This document shows positions 30,819-38,991 of a DNA stretch of 64,000 nucleotides, piece after piece (position 1 is the first letter of the stretch; the number at the start of each line of letters is the position of its first letter). The stretch covers positions 434,001 through 498,000 of the forward strand of contig NZ_WMDQ01000001.1 in the NCBI RefSeq assembly GCF_009707955.1, read 5' to 3'. Below the pieces are notes generated by a model. It worked only from the letters and a program-made list of their open reading frames with translations, ran no database searches and was not told the DNA's origin. The stretch comes from Flavobacterium sp. LC2016-13 (GTDB lineage Bacteria > Bacteroidota > Bacteroidia > Flavobacteriales > Flavobacteriaceae). The translations under genes and the position numbers were made by a program.

Positions 30819-31283
30819 TTAAAATGTTACTGTAACAATTGCCTCTTTAATTTCTGTATAAGGTATTTGTTGTTCTTTTTGAACTGTTTCTTTTCCTTTT
30901 CCTACTTTTTTCGGTTCTCTTGCTTTCCAAGACAAAATTATAAAAACATCGTTAGCTTCCACTAATTCTGCTTCAATTTTTTCAGTTTTTGTAGTAACAA
31001 TCAACGTTCTACCTACATTTTTCTTATATTGTCTTGTCAATTTCAAAGGTGAACCTACTCCAACCGATGCTACTTCAAGCGAAAAATCCTGTTCTTCACG
31101 ATCCAGGTTATTCTCAATTGCACGACTAATATCAATACAATCCTGAAGCGCCACTCCATTATCACCGTCTAAACCTATACTAATTTTAAAAGAATCAGAA
31201 ATAGCCAAATCAATCAAAAAGATTGAAGGTTTTTCCAGAAGAGCTTCTGTAATTAGTTCGTTTACTTTTTCTTTAAATGTCAT
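30819..31283 (-). CDS. rimP: Ribosome maturation factor RimP
   Basis: RimP is needed for maturation of the 30S subunit. I start at ATG 31283 ([19 protein letters not shown]), giving 154 residues, the usual family length. An upstream in-frame ATG at 31319 would add 12 residues that are translated from a strong GC-rich hairpin, so I reject it. The conserved region [19 protein letters not shown] is present in the N-terminal domain, and the Sm-like C-terminal domain follows. First gene of rimP-nusA-infB. Confidence 0.94.
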   Translation of the reverse strand: MTFKEKVNELITEALLEKPSIFLIDLAISDSFKISIGLDGDNGVALQDCIDISRAIENNLDREEQDFSLEVASVGVGSPLKLTRQYKKNVGRTLIVTTKTEKIEAELVEANDVFIILSWKAREPKKVGKGKETVQKEQQIPYTEIKEAIVTVTF

Positions 31284-31291
31284 AATTTTAT

Positions 31292-31317
31292 AAAAAGAGG
31301 GGACACTTAGTCCCCTC
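31292..31317 (-). promoter_or_regulatory. Terminator-like hairpin in rimP-nusA-infB leader
   Basis: In the mRNA sense the leader contains an 8-bp GC-rich stem GAGGGGAC/GTCCCCTC with loop TAAGT, followed at once by TTTTT. This is the form of an intrinsic terminator, and it lies between the promoter (31346-31373) and the rimP ATG (31283). It may act as an attenuator of the operon that encodes the termination factor NusA. That function is inference. Confidence 0.6.
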
Positions 31318-31345
31318 ATTATTTAGATTTTAATAAATAACGGTG

Positions 31346-31373
31346 CAAATATAGTGTTTTTTTTATAAATCAA
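31346..31373 (-). promoter_or_regulatory. Promoter of rimP-nusA-infB
   Basis: The -7 box TATATTTG (31346-31353) and the -33 TTG (31371-31373) are 17 nt apart, an exact flavobacterial match. Transcription should start near 31340. Confidence 0.75.
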
Positions 31374-31458
31374 AATAAATACATTGCTCTAAAATATTTC
31401 TTATCTTTATATAAGCATTAAAAACAAAAGAATTTCACATTATTTAACCCAAAAAACT

Positions 31459-32283
31459 ATGAAACGAATTCTAGTACCTACCGACTTCTCAGAACATGCT
31501 GAAGATGCCTTAAAAGTTGCTGCGCAAATTGCTAAAAAAAATGATTCTGAAATCATCATTTTACACATGCTTGAATTACCTCACCAAATGAATGATGCAA
31601 TTTTAGGAGGCGTTAGTATACCCGAAACTATGCTTTTCATGAAAAAAGCAAACGAAACACTCGACGAAATTTCATCAAGGCCTTATCTGGACGGAGTTGC
31701 TGTAACTGAAATCGTAAAAATAGACAAGCCTATCCACGGAATTACTCAAATAAGCAAAGATTACAATGTTGATTTAATTATAATGGGATCGCATGGAACT
31801 TCGGGTATTGAAGAATTACTAATTGGCTCCAATACGGAAAAAGTGGTTCGGAATTCTGAAATTCCGGTTTTGGTTATCAAAAAAGACATATCAAATTTTA
31901 GCGCTTCTAATATTGTTTTCGCATCTGATTTTACAAGCGAAACCAAAAAACCTTTTGCAAAGCTTTTAGATTTTACCAAATTCTTTGATTCGAAAATTCA
32001 TTTGGTTACCATTTGCACCCCAAACAGCTTTAAACCAACTCACGTTATCGAAAAAGCAATGATTGAGTTTGTCAGCGAATTTAACCTTACGAATTATTCT
32101 ACTCACATTTATAACGATACTAACATCGAAAAAGGAATTATCAATTTCTCTAACAGTGTAAATGCTGACATCATAGGAATGTGTACGCACGGAAGAACTG
32201 GATTTGCACACTTTTTCAACGGAAGCATCAGTGAAGGATTGGTTAACCATGCCATCAAACCTGTTATTACTTTTAAAATTTAA
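31459..32283 (+). CDS. Universal stress protein, tandem Usp domains
   Basis: A 274-residue cytoplasmic protein with two UspA domains. The first (1-145) begins MKRILVPTDFSEHAEDAL and has the nucleotide-binding signature GSHGTSGIEELLIGSNTEKV. The second (about 150-274) has a partly degraded version, MCTHGRTGFAHFFNGSISEG. Such proteins bind ATP or AMP and respond to starvation or stress; the exact role is unknown. Upstream, TTG (31384) and TATCTTTA (31402) form only a weak promoter match. Confidence 0.92.
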   Translation: MKRILVPTDFSEHAEDALKVAAQIAKKNDSEIIILHMLELPHQMNDAILGGVSIPETMLFMKKANETLDEISSRPYLDGVAVTEIVKIDKPIHGITQISKDYNVDLIIMGSHGTSGIEELLIGSNTEKVVRNSEIPVLVIKKDISNFSASNIVFASDFTSETKKPFAKLLDFTKFFDSKIHLVTICTPNSFKPTHVIEKAMIEFVSEFNLTNYSTHIYNDTNIEKGIINFSNSVNADIIGMCTHGRTGFAHFFNGSISEGLVNHAIKPVITFKI

Positions 32284-32326
32284 ACAGCCTATGCTAAAAA
32301 ATACATTATTTAAATTTATTGCATAA

Positions 32327-32354
32327 AAAAAGCCTCTCGATTGAGAGGCTTTTT
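32327..32354. terminator. Terminator between usp and tRNA-Gln copy 1
   Basis: Stem AAAAAGCCTCTC/GAGAGGCTTTTT with loop GATT. It ends the minus-strand tRNA and, being symmetric with a T run on both strands, probably also the plus-strand usp gene. Confidence 0.87.
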
Positions 32355-32357
32355 ATG

Positions 32358-32428
32358 TTGGTCTACAAGGACTCGAACCTTGAAAGACTGCACCAAAAAC
32401 AGTTGTGTTACCATTACACCATAGACCA
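32358..32428 (-). tRNA. tRNA-Gln (anticodon TTG), copy 1
   Basis: A 71-nt cloverleaf. The acceptor stem is TGGTCTA/TAGACCA, the anticodon stem is ACTGT/GCAGT with loop TTTTGGT (anticodon TTG, reads CAA), and the T arm contains GGTTCGAGTCC. The 3' CCA is not encoded. Confidence 0.95.
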
Positions 32429-32505
32429 GCAATGCTGTTAAGCGGGTGCAAAATTAAACCTTTATTTAAATTATGCAAATTTTTAAGCTAATTTTTTTTA
32501 CATAA

Positions 32506-32532
32506 AAAAAGCCTCTCGATTGAGAGGCTTTT
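32506..32532 (-). terminator. Terminator of tRNA-Gln copy 2
   Basis: This repeats the copy-1 hairpin (stem GCCTCTC/GAGAGGC with flanking A and T runs, loop GATT), one T shorter. It lies between the two tRNA genes. Confidence 0.85.
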
Positions 32533-32535
32533 ATG

Positions 32536-32606
32536 TTGGTCTACAAGGACTCGAACCTTGAAAGACTGCACCAAAAACAGTTGTGTTACCATTACACCAT
32601 AGACCA
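32536..32606 (-). tRNA. tRNA-Gln (anticodon TTG), copy 2
   Basis: The 71-nt sequence is identical to copy 1, with the same acceptor stem, anticodon loop TTTTGGT and no encoded CCA. Confidence 0.95.
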
Positions 32607-32852
32607 GCAATGCTGTTAAGCGAGTGCAAATTTAAGGTTTTATTTAGTTTGCACAAACTTTTTAGGCAAAAAAAATGTTTTTTTTCCTTTTTTTTCACTT
32701 TAAAGCCACGAAGTTTCTTCAAAGCTCCTTATACACAACACATTAATCTTTACAGATAGTTTTATAGAATTTTTTGTTAATGCTCGTTTCTTTACATAAA
32801 AAAACATTTTCTTTGTAGGATAGAAAAACATACAAAATTTTAACACCTAAAT

Positions 32853-35800
32853 ATGGCACAATTCAATTTCAATAAATGGAATACAATTATTGGTTGGTTT
32901 GCATTTGCAATCGCTTTAATTACTTACACGCTAACTGTTGAACCTACCATGAGCTTTTGGGATTGTGGTGAATATATTGCTACAGCCGCTAAATTAGAAG
33001 TTGGGCATCCGCCGGGAGCGCCTTTATTTCAAATGATGGGTGCTTTTTTTGCTATGTTTGCCATAGACGCTCAACATGTCGCCGTGATGGTAAATATGAT
33101 GTCTGTTTTCTCAAGTGCTTTTACTATTCTTTTCATGTTTTGGTCTTCTTCAATGATTTTGAAGAAAATTATTGCTCGATTTGCCGAGATTGATCAAAAT
33201 AATTCGATTGTAATTTTAGGAAGTTCTTTTGTTGGAGCTTTGGCTTATACTTTCTCAGATAGTTTCTGGTTTAATGCTGTTGAAGCCGAAGTTTATGCTA
33301 TGGCTTCATTATTAATCGCATTATTATTCTGGCTTGGTTTACGTTGGGAACAAGATATGGATCATCCAAAAGGGAATAAATGGTTATTGATAATTTCGCT
33401 TGTTATCGGACTTTCGTTTGGGGTTCACTTCATGGCATTATTAACGATTCCTGCAATTGGTTTTCTTTATTACTTTAAACACTACGAAAAAGTTACCATA
33501 AAAAACTTCATCATTGCAAATGCTGTTGTAATTGCTATTTTGTTGTTTATCTTTAAATTGCTTTTACCATTAACTATGGCTTTCTTCGGTAAAACCGAAA
33601 TATTTATGGTTAACAGCATGGGATTACCTTTTAACTCAGGTACAATCTTTGTTGCTTTGGTATTTATTGCTTTCTTTTATTTTGGATTAAAATACACGAA
33701 ACAAAAAGGTTTGGTTTTCTACAATACTATTATCCTTTGTATCTTATTTATTTTAATTGGTTTTTCTACCTGGATGATGTTGCCGGTTCGTGCAAATGCA
33801 AACACGGTAATTAACGAAAATAAACCATCTGATGCTACTGAGGTTTTAGCTTATTACAATCGTGAGCAATATGGTGTAAACCCATTGTTTTACGGACCTC
33901 AATACACTGAAGTTTTTGCTGGATTAGATGCAAAAACACCTTATTTGGATAAAAATCCTAACTACGAAAGAGATTATAAAACGGGTAAATATATCATTAC
34001 CAATAATTATAAAAACGCAGAACAAAATACTGATGATAATCAGAAAACGATTCTGCCAAGAATGTGGAGTACTGAAACAGGACACATTCAAAATTATATC
34101 AACTTTACAAATCCTCCTCAATTCAAAATAAATCCAAATTATGCTTATGAAGATGATTTGGCAAAATACGGAATTGATGCAAGTCAATTAAGCGAGGATG
34201 AATACAATAAAGCGACTGCTCAATTGCGTAATGAAGTTGAGAAAACAGTTTCTGAATTCAGAAAAGCTTATGCTCAAAAACAAATTGACAACGAAGGCTA
34301 TGTTAAATTCTTAAAAAGTTATGGCGATTATTTAATCATCGAAAAACCTTCTACTGTTGACAATTTCAGCTTTATGGTTGAATATCAATTTGGATATATG
34401 TACTGGAGATATTTGATGTGGAATTTTGTTGGCCGCCAGAGTGATGTTCAGGGAAAATACGATAATCTGGACGGAAACTGGATTAGCGGAATTAAACCTC
34501 TGGATTCATTACACCTTGGGTCTCAAGATAATTTACCATCAGACGTTTTAAACAACAAAGGAAGAAATGTTTACTTTTTTCTGCCTTTCATTTTAGGACT
34601 TATAGGATTAATGTATCACGCTAATAAGGATCTTAAAAGTTTTTACGTGCTTTTAGCGTTATTTTTATTTACCGGAATTGCGCTGAAAATTTACCTGAAC
34701 GAAAGACCTTTTGAACCTCGTGAGAGAGATTATGCTCTTGTAGGATCTTTTTATGTGTTTGCAATCTGGATAGGTTTTGGGGTTTATTCTTTATATGAAA
34801 GTATTACGAAATATGTGGCTCCAAGAATCGCGGGACCAATTATTATTGCGGCAACATTTTTAGCGGCTCCAGTTTTAATGGCTTCTCAAAACTGGGACGA
34901 TCACGACAGATCTAACAAACGTACTGCGGTTGCAATGGCAAAAGCTTACTTGGATTCTTGCGATAAAAATGCCATTTTATTTACGATTGGAGATAATGAC
35001 ACTTTCCCATTATGGTATGCACAGGAAATTGAGCATTTTAGAACTGATGTAAAAATCGTGAATACGAGTTTATTTATGACGGATTGGTACATTGATCAAA
35101 TGAAAGCCAAATCATACGAATCTGACCCGTTACCTATTTCATTTACGCATGCAGAATATGTGGGTGATAAATTAGATTATGTGGCTCATATTCCTAAAAT
35201 AGAAACGCGTTGGAATATTAATGACTTCATCAGTTTTATTAAAAATCCAAAATCGACTGTTGGTTTACAAAACGGACAAACGATTCATTTTTATCCAACG
35301 AATAAAATCAGAGTTAGTGTTGATAAAAATCTAATTATCAAAAACAAGGTTGTTAACGCCAAATACAATGATTCTATTGTTCCTTATATGGATATTGATA
35401 TTAAAGGAAGCGCACTTTACAAAAACCGTTTGATGATGTTGGATATCTTAGCCAATAACAATTGGAAAAGACCAATCTACTTTAGTGGCGGTGCTTTTGA
35501 TGATGAAGATTATTTATGGTTAAAAGACTATTTGCAATTAGACGGAATGGTTTACAAATTGGTTCCTGTAAAAAACACACCATCTAAAGATGGAGGACCA
35601 ATGGATATGGGTCAAATTGATGCCGATAAAATGTACGACATTGTAATGAAATGGGATTGGGGTAATAGCGACAGCGATAAGATTTATCATGATCCTGAAA
35701 CACGCAGAAACAGTATTACATATCGTACCAACCTGTCTCGTTTAATGTATCAACTTATTGAAGAAGGAAAAATTGACAAAGCTAAAAACATTATTAATTT

Positions 35801-36134
35801 AGCCATGACAAAAATGCCTTTAGATAAATTTGGTTATTATTCATTAGTAGAACCTTTTGCCGGAGGATATTATCAAGTTGATGAAACTGCAAAAGCACAA
35901 GATTTGCTTAACAAATTAGTTCAGAAATATAAAGAGAACTTAAATTATTACGCAACATTATCAGCTGGTGATCAAACTGATTTAGCAATGGATATTATTA
36001 CTGATATCGAGCGTTACAGAAGCTTATTGCAAGTAATGAAAGACAATAAAGATCTTGCTTTCTACGAAAAACATAAAGTAACTTTTAATACTTATGTAAA
36101 CGTGTTTGAACGTTTTGGAAGAGAAAAAGAATAA
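32853..36134 (+). CDS. DUF2723 (GT117) membrane glycosyltransferase-like protein
   Basis: A 1093-residue protein. The N-terminal DUF2723 domain has many membrane helices and the family signature FWDCGEYIATAAK (about 35-47) with GHPPGAP (51-57). Acidic residues at the first luminal loop are typical of GT-C glycosyltransferases, and CAZy places this family as GT117. More helices occur at about 560-680 (ARERDYALVG-like segment PFEPRERDYALVGSFY). The C-terminal 400 residues are soluble and end in helical, TPR-like repeats. A role in protein O-glycosylation in the periplasm is plausible from the family, but donor and acceptor are unknown. It ends at a clear terminator. Confidence 0.88.
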   Translation: MAQFNFNKWNTIIGWFAFAIALITYTLTVEPTMSFWDCGEYIATAAKLEVGHPPGAPLFQMMGAFFAMFAIDAQHVAVMVNMMSVFSSAFTILFMFWSSSMILKKIIARFAEIDQNNSIVILGSSFVGALAYTFSDSFWFNAVEAEVYAMASLLIALLFWLGLRWEQDMDHPKGNKWLLIISLVIGLSFGVHFMALLTIPAIGFLYYFKHYEKVTIKNFIIANAVVIAILLFIFKLLLPLTMAFFGKTEIFMVNSMGLPFNSGTIFVALVFIAFFYFGLKYTKQKGLVFYNTIILCILFILIGFSTWMMLPVRANANTVINENKPSDATEVLAYYNREQYGVNPLFYGPQYTEVFAGLDAKTPYLDKNPNYERDYKTGKYIITNNYKNAEQNTDDNQKTILPRMWSTETGHIQNYINFTNPPQFKINPNYAYEDDLAKYGIDASQLSEDEYNKATAQLRNEVEKTVSEFRKAYAQKQIDNEGYVKFLKSYGDYLIIEKPSTVDNFSFMVEYQFGYMYWRYLMWNFVGRQSDVQGKYDNLDGNWISGIKPLDSLHLGSQDNLPSDVLNNKGRNVYFFLPFILGLIGLMYHANKDLKSFYVLLALFLFTGIALKIYLNERPFEPRERDYALVGSFYVFAIWIGFGVYSLYESITKYVAPRIAGPIIIAATFLAAPVLMASQNWDDHDRSNKRTAVAMAKAYLDSCDKNAILFTIGDNDTFPLWYAQEIEHFRTDVKIVNTSLFMTDWYIDQMKAKSYESDPLPISFTHAEYVGDKLDYVAHIPKIETRWNINDFISFIKNPKSTVGLQNGQTIHFYPTNKIRVSVDKNLIIKNKVVNAKYNDSIVPYMDIDIKGSALYKNRLMMLDILANNNWKRPIYFSGGAFDDEDYLWLKDYLQLDGMVYKLVPVKNTPSKDGGPMDMGQIDADKMYDIVMKWDWGNSDSDKIYHDPETRRNSITYRTNLSRLMYQLIEEGKIDKAKNIINLAMTKMPLDKFGYYSLVEPFAGGYYQVDETAKAQDLLNKLVQKYKENLNYYATLSAGDQTDLAMDIITDIERYRSLLQVMKDNKDLAFYEKHKVTFNTYVNVFERFGREKE

Positions 36135-36156
36135 TATACGAAAAACATAGCAATTA

Positions 36157-36196
36157 AAAAAATGTAGCATTATTGAAAAATAGCGCTACATTTTTT
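36157..36196 (+). terminator. Terminator of GT117 gene
   Basis: A 12-bp stem AAAAAATGTAGC/GCTACATTTTTT with a 16-nt loop ends in a T run, 22 bp after the stop and just before the deacetylase gene. Confidence 0.78.
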
Positions 36197-36225
36197 ATTT
36201 TTACATATATCTAAATCAATTCAAG

Positions 36226-36864
36226 ATGAGCTTTTATTGGGTAAAGACAAATTCATTTATAAAAAGGGTATTTTCTAAATACTGTTGGGATATTCCGAAC
36301 AATGAAAAGAAAATATACCTGACTTTTGATGATGGTCCCACGCCGGAAATTACGGATTGGGTTTTATCTGAATTGAAAAAATTTGAAGCAAAAGCTACTT
36401 TCTTCTGTATTGGAAAAAATATAAAAGCCAATTTATCTTTATTTGAAAAACTGATTACAGAAGGACATTCGGTAGGAAATCACACAATGAATCACGTTAA
36501 TGGCTGGAAAAGCCATACGAATGATTATATCGAAAACGTAAAAAATTGTGCCGCTGTATTAGAGGAAGAAAAAAATGTAGAAACTTTATTATTTCGTCCT
36601 CCTTATGGAAAAATCAAAAAGGAACAATCTAAAATTTTACGAAATTTAGGTTATAAAATAATAATGTGGGATGTTTTGAGCGCTGATTTTGATCAGAGCA
36701 TTAGCCCTGAAAAATGTCTTGAAAATGTTACTAAAAATGTAAAATCAGGAAGTGTAATTGTTTTTCATGACAGCATAAAAGCTTCACAAAATTTAAAATT
36801 TGCATTGCCTAAAACATTGCATTTTTTAAAAGAAAACGGTTTTGCTTTTGATATCATTCACTAA
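36226..36864 (+). CDS. Polysaccharide deacetylase (NodB domain)
   Basis: A 212-residue carbohydrate esterase family 4 protein. The motifs are complete: LTFDDGPTP with the catalytic/metal Asp pair D35-D36, HSVGNHTMNH with metal ligands H86 and H90, the FRPPYG loop (123-128) with R124, and VIFVFHD-like VIVFHDS near the end. These enzymes remove N- or O-acetyl groups from peptidoglycan, chitin-like or other polysaccharides. No signal peptide is seen (MSFYWVKTNSFIKRVF), so export is uncertain. It converges with the thioredoxin-like gene. Confidence 0.92.
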   Translation: MSFYWVKTNSFIKRVFSKYCWDIPNNEKKIYLTFDDGPTPEITDWVLSELKKFEAKATFFCIGKNIKANLSLFEKLITEGHSVGNHTMNHVNGWKSHTNDYIENVKNCAAVLEEEKNVETLLFRPPYGKIKKEQSKILRNLGYKIIMWDVLSADFDQSISPEKCLENVTKNVKSGSVIVFHDSIKASQNLKFALPKTLHFLKENGFAFDIIH

Positions 36865-36886
36865 ATAACATCAAGAAAGAGTAGTT

Positions 36887-37189
36887 TTATACGTTAAATT
36901 GCTCCTGAACGATTCCAATAATGGTATTCGCATCAAGTTCTCCGGATTGTCTCCAGATCATTTGTCCTTCTTTATAAATCATTAAAGTAGGTAGTCCCTT
37001 TATACGCAATGCTTCAGCCAGTTCCTGGTTTTTATCAACATCTATTTTAATAACTTTGGCTTTATCGCCAAGCGCCGCAGCAACATCCTTAATTACAGGA
37101 TGCATCGATACAGATGATTCGTTCCAATCGGTGTAAAAATCTATTAACACTGGAACTTGAGCATTTATAAGTTCTCCAAATTTTGACAT
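36887..37189 (-). CDS. Thioredoxin-fold protein lacking the active-site cysteines
   Basis: A 100-residue cytoplasmic protein with the full thioredoxin fold pattern: VLIDFYTDW, KVIKIDVDKNQELAEALRIKG, the cis-Pro loop GLPTLMIY (Pro67) and a C-terminal helix. The redox motif W-C-G-P-C is replaced by W-N-E-S-S (22-26) and no cysteine occurs anywhere. It therefore cannot act as a dithiol oxidoreductase. A scaffold, chaperone or bacilliredoxin-like binding role is possible, but function is unknown. Confidence 0.88.
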   Translation of the reverse strand: MSKFGELINAQVPVLIDFYTDWNESSVSMHPVIKDVAAALGDKAKVIKIDVDKNQELAEALRIKGLPTLMIYKEGQMIWRQSGELDANTIIGIVQEQFNV

Positions 37190-37238
37190 AAAACCAAAAA
37201 TTTAATTCTTTTATTCTCTTAAAAAGATATAATTAATA

Positions 37239-37246
37239 CAAATGTA
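37239..37246 (-). promoter_or_regulatory. -7 box of thioredoxin-like gene
   Basis: TACATTTG matches the TAnnTTTG consensus, about 50 bp before the ATG at 37189. No -33 TTG is found at normal spacing. Confidence 0.5.
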
Positions 37247-37260
37247 GCATTTTTAACGAA

Positions 37261-38496
37261 TTAAGCCACATTCTCACCCTTTTTTAGTTCAATTACCGTT
37301 ATTTCCGGCATAATACCAACTCGTCCAGGATAGGCATGAAATCCGAAACCACGGTTCACATAAACATAACGATCAAACTCTTTATATAGTCCAGCCCATT
37401 GTTTATAAATGTATTGCGCTAAACTCCATTTAAAATATCCCGGAATTTCTATTCCAAATTGCATACCGTGCGTGTGGCCTGACAACGTTAAATGGAAGTT
37501 TTTAGGATGATTCTTTATTTCATATTCCCAATGGCTTGGATCATGGCTCATTAGTACTTTAAAGTCATTTTGAGCAACATTTTGCGAAGCTTTATTTAAA
37601 TCTCCGGCCTTTTTAAAATTCTGTCCCCAATTCTCTACTCCAATTAAAGCAATTTTGTCATCGCCTTTTTGAATATAAGTATGTTCGTTTAGTAAAAGCT
37701 TAAATCCAATTTGTCCGTATAGGCTTTTAATTTCCTGAAAATTTTCATCTTTTAATTTTTCAGAAGGCCATGTTACATATTCGCCATAATCATGGTTTCC
37801 TAAAACAGAAAATTTTCCATATTTATAATCTTTTATTCTACTGAAAGTTTTTAACCACGGATGCATTTCATTAGCATGCGTATTTACGATATCTCCGGTA
37901 AATAAAATCATATCCGCTTCCTGTTCATTTATCAGGTCGATGGCATAATTTATTTTCTCGGGATTATCAAAACTTCCACTGTGAACATCTGAAATTTGCG
38001 TAATCTTAAAGCCATCAAAAGCATCCGGCAAATCAGGAAAAAAGATTGTTTGCTTAATTACTTTGAAGTTATATTTACCTTCGAAAATTCCGTAAATCAA
38101 AGATAAAAACGGAACAGCCGCCAAACCTAAAGCAATCTGACTCACAAACTTTCGTCTGTCCGGCATCATCTCTTTTCTTGGAGCGTTATAAATAAAGTAA
38201 TTTAAGATACTTGCACCTACTCTAAAAATATCTTCACCAAATAAAATAAGTGTCATTACAATTTTTGGTACATAAACCAAAAGCATTAATCCTGTAGTAA
38301 ACATAAACTGTTTTGTTTGCCCAACAGAACGATCTACTTGCGAAAATGAATAGATTATAAATATTAAAACAAGTAAACTTATAACTTGGTAACTAACCAA
38401 AACCCATCTTAATTTAATTAACGTACGAAAGGCCTGATAAGAATAGAACTCAATAAATAAGAAAAGAGCACAAAGAATTAGAAAGCGAATTATCAT
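37261..38496 (-). CDS. Membrane-anchored metallophosphoesterase
   Basis: From ATG 38496 (MIIRFLILCALFLF) the protein has 411 residues. The longer reading would use a TTG at 38556. About four transmembrane helices occupy the first 130 residues, and the calcineurin-like phosphoesterase domain follows. The metal-ligand motifs are in order: ISDVHSG, TGDIVNTH, LGNHDYGEY, MSHDP and SGHTHGMQFG. It belongs to the YkuE/YaeI-like group, members of which act on membrane lipids or pyrophosphates; the substrate here is unknown. Confidence 0.9.
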   Translation of the reverse strand: MIIRFLILCALFLFIEFYSYQAFRTLIKLRWVLVSYQVISLLVLIFIIYSFSQVDRSVGQTKQFMFTTGLMLLVYVPKIVMTLILFGEDIFRVGASILNYFIYNAPRKEMMPDRRKFVSQIALGLAAVPFLSLIYGIFEGKYNFKVIKQTIFFPDLPDAFDGFKITQISDVHSGSFDNPEKINYAIDLINEQEADMILFTGDIVNTHANEMHPWLKTFSRIKDYKYGKFSVLGNHDYGEYVTWPSEKLKDENFQEIKSLYGQIGFKLLLNEHTYIQKGDDKIALIGVENWGQNFKKAGDLNKASQNVAQNDFKVLMSHDPSHWEYEIKNHPKNFHLTLSGHTHGMQFGIEIPGYFKWSLAQYIYKQWAGLYKEFDRYVYVNRGFGFHAYPGRVGIMPEITVIELKKGENVA

Positions 38497-38579
38497 GTAG
38501 GTATAGTTTTGAACAAAGTAACAAAGAATGTAAATTTTATGGCTTTTTATTATCAAAATTTTAACTCAAAAATCAAATA

Positions 38580-38607
38580 AAAAAAGCTGATAGATTACTC
38601 TACCAGC
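38580..38607 (-). terminator. Terminator of first Asr-like gene
   Basis: On the minus strand a 9-bp stem GCTGGTAGA/TCTATCAGC (one G-T pair) with loop GTAA precedes a T run. It lies about 87 bp after the stop of the gene at 38694-38882. Confidence 0.75.
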
Positions 38608-38693
38608 CTTTTCTCTGACTAAAAATTATTATTATTCAACCAATATTCATAAACCAAACCAATAATTTATGAAACCAAAATAAGAATTAACCT

Positions 38694-38882
38694 TTATTTT
38701 TTAGCTGCTTCTGGCTTAGCTGCTTCAGCTTTTGCTTCTTTTTTCTCAGCTTTTGCTTTTTTATGATCTTTTTTAGTTGCTTTAACTTCTTTTGCAGGAG
38801 TTGTTTGAGCTGGAGTAGTTTGAGCACTTACCATTGCAGTAGTTCCTAAAACGGCTACTGCTAACATTACTAATTTTTTCAT
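38694..38882 (-). CDS. Small basic secreted protein, Asr-like (paralog 1)
   Basis: The protein has 62 residues. The signal peptide MKKLVMLAVAVLGTTAMVSA is followed by about 42 mature residues with 13 lysines and many Ala and Glu, with no predicted fold. The block PAKEVKATK is shared with paralogs at 41197 and 41425. The layout (signal, short basic disordered chain) resembles enterobacterial acid-shock protein Asr, but this is similarity of composition, not proven homology. The gene has its own promoter with two CTTCA repeats (38926-38960) and lies next to a two-component system, the probable regulator. Confidence 0.8.
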   Translation of the reverse strand: MKKLVMLAVAVLGTTAMVSAQTTPAQTTPAKEVKATKKDHKKAKAEKKEAKAEAAKPEAAKK

Positions 38883-38925
38883 GACTTAAGTTTTTATGAT
38901 TATTATTATTTCTTTATTTATAAGT

Positions 38926-38960
38926 CAAAGATATAATCACTAAATGAAGATAAAATGAAG
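38926..38960 (-). promoter_or_regulatory. Promoter of paralog 1 with paired CTTCA sites
   Basis: The -7 box TATCTTTG (38926-38933) has no -33 TTG. Instead CTTCATTTTATCTTCATTT, two CTTCA motifs exactly 11 bp apart (38945-38949 and 38956-38960), lies 11 nt upstream. The same arrangement is found at 41663-41697. Direct repeats of one helical turn in the -35 position are the usual binding mode of OmpR/PhoB-type activators. Confidence 0.65.
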
Positions 38961-38991
38961 ATAAACCTTACCTGAAAAAATTAACTTTTAA

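Larger units (their letters stand above)
32322..32634. repeat. Tandem duplication of terminator plus tRNA-Gln
   Basis: Two copies of a unit of about 135 bp (32322-32456 and 32501-32634) lie 178-179 bp apart. Each holds a terminator hairpin, a tRNA-Gln gene and about 25 bp of its upstream flank. The tRNA copies are identical and flanks differ at only a few positions before diverging. Confidence 0.88.

Noticed and set aside
31284..31319. Longer RimP N-terminus
   Set aside because: The extra 12 codons lie in the leader hairpin and exceed the family length.
32531..32722. Open frame ending in GNTTVFGAVFQ
   Set aside because: It is a translation of the tRNA-Gln gene.
37239..37246. A full -33/-7 promoter for the thioredoxin-like gene
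   Set aside because: Only the -7 part is convincing; no TTG lies at 16-23 nt.
38497..38556. Longer start of the metallophosphoesterase (TTG at 38556)
   Set aside because: An ATG at 38496 directly begins the hydrophobic helix; the extension is unlike the family.
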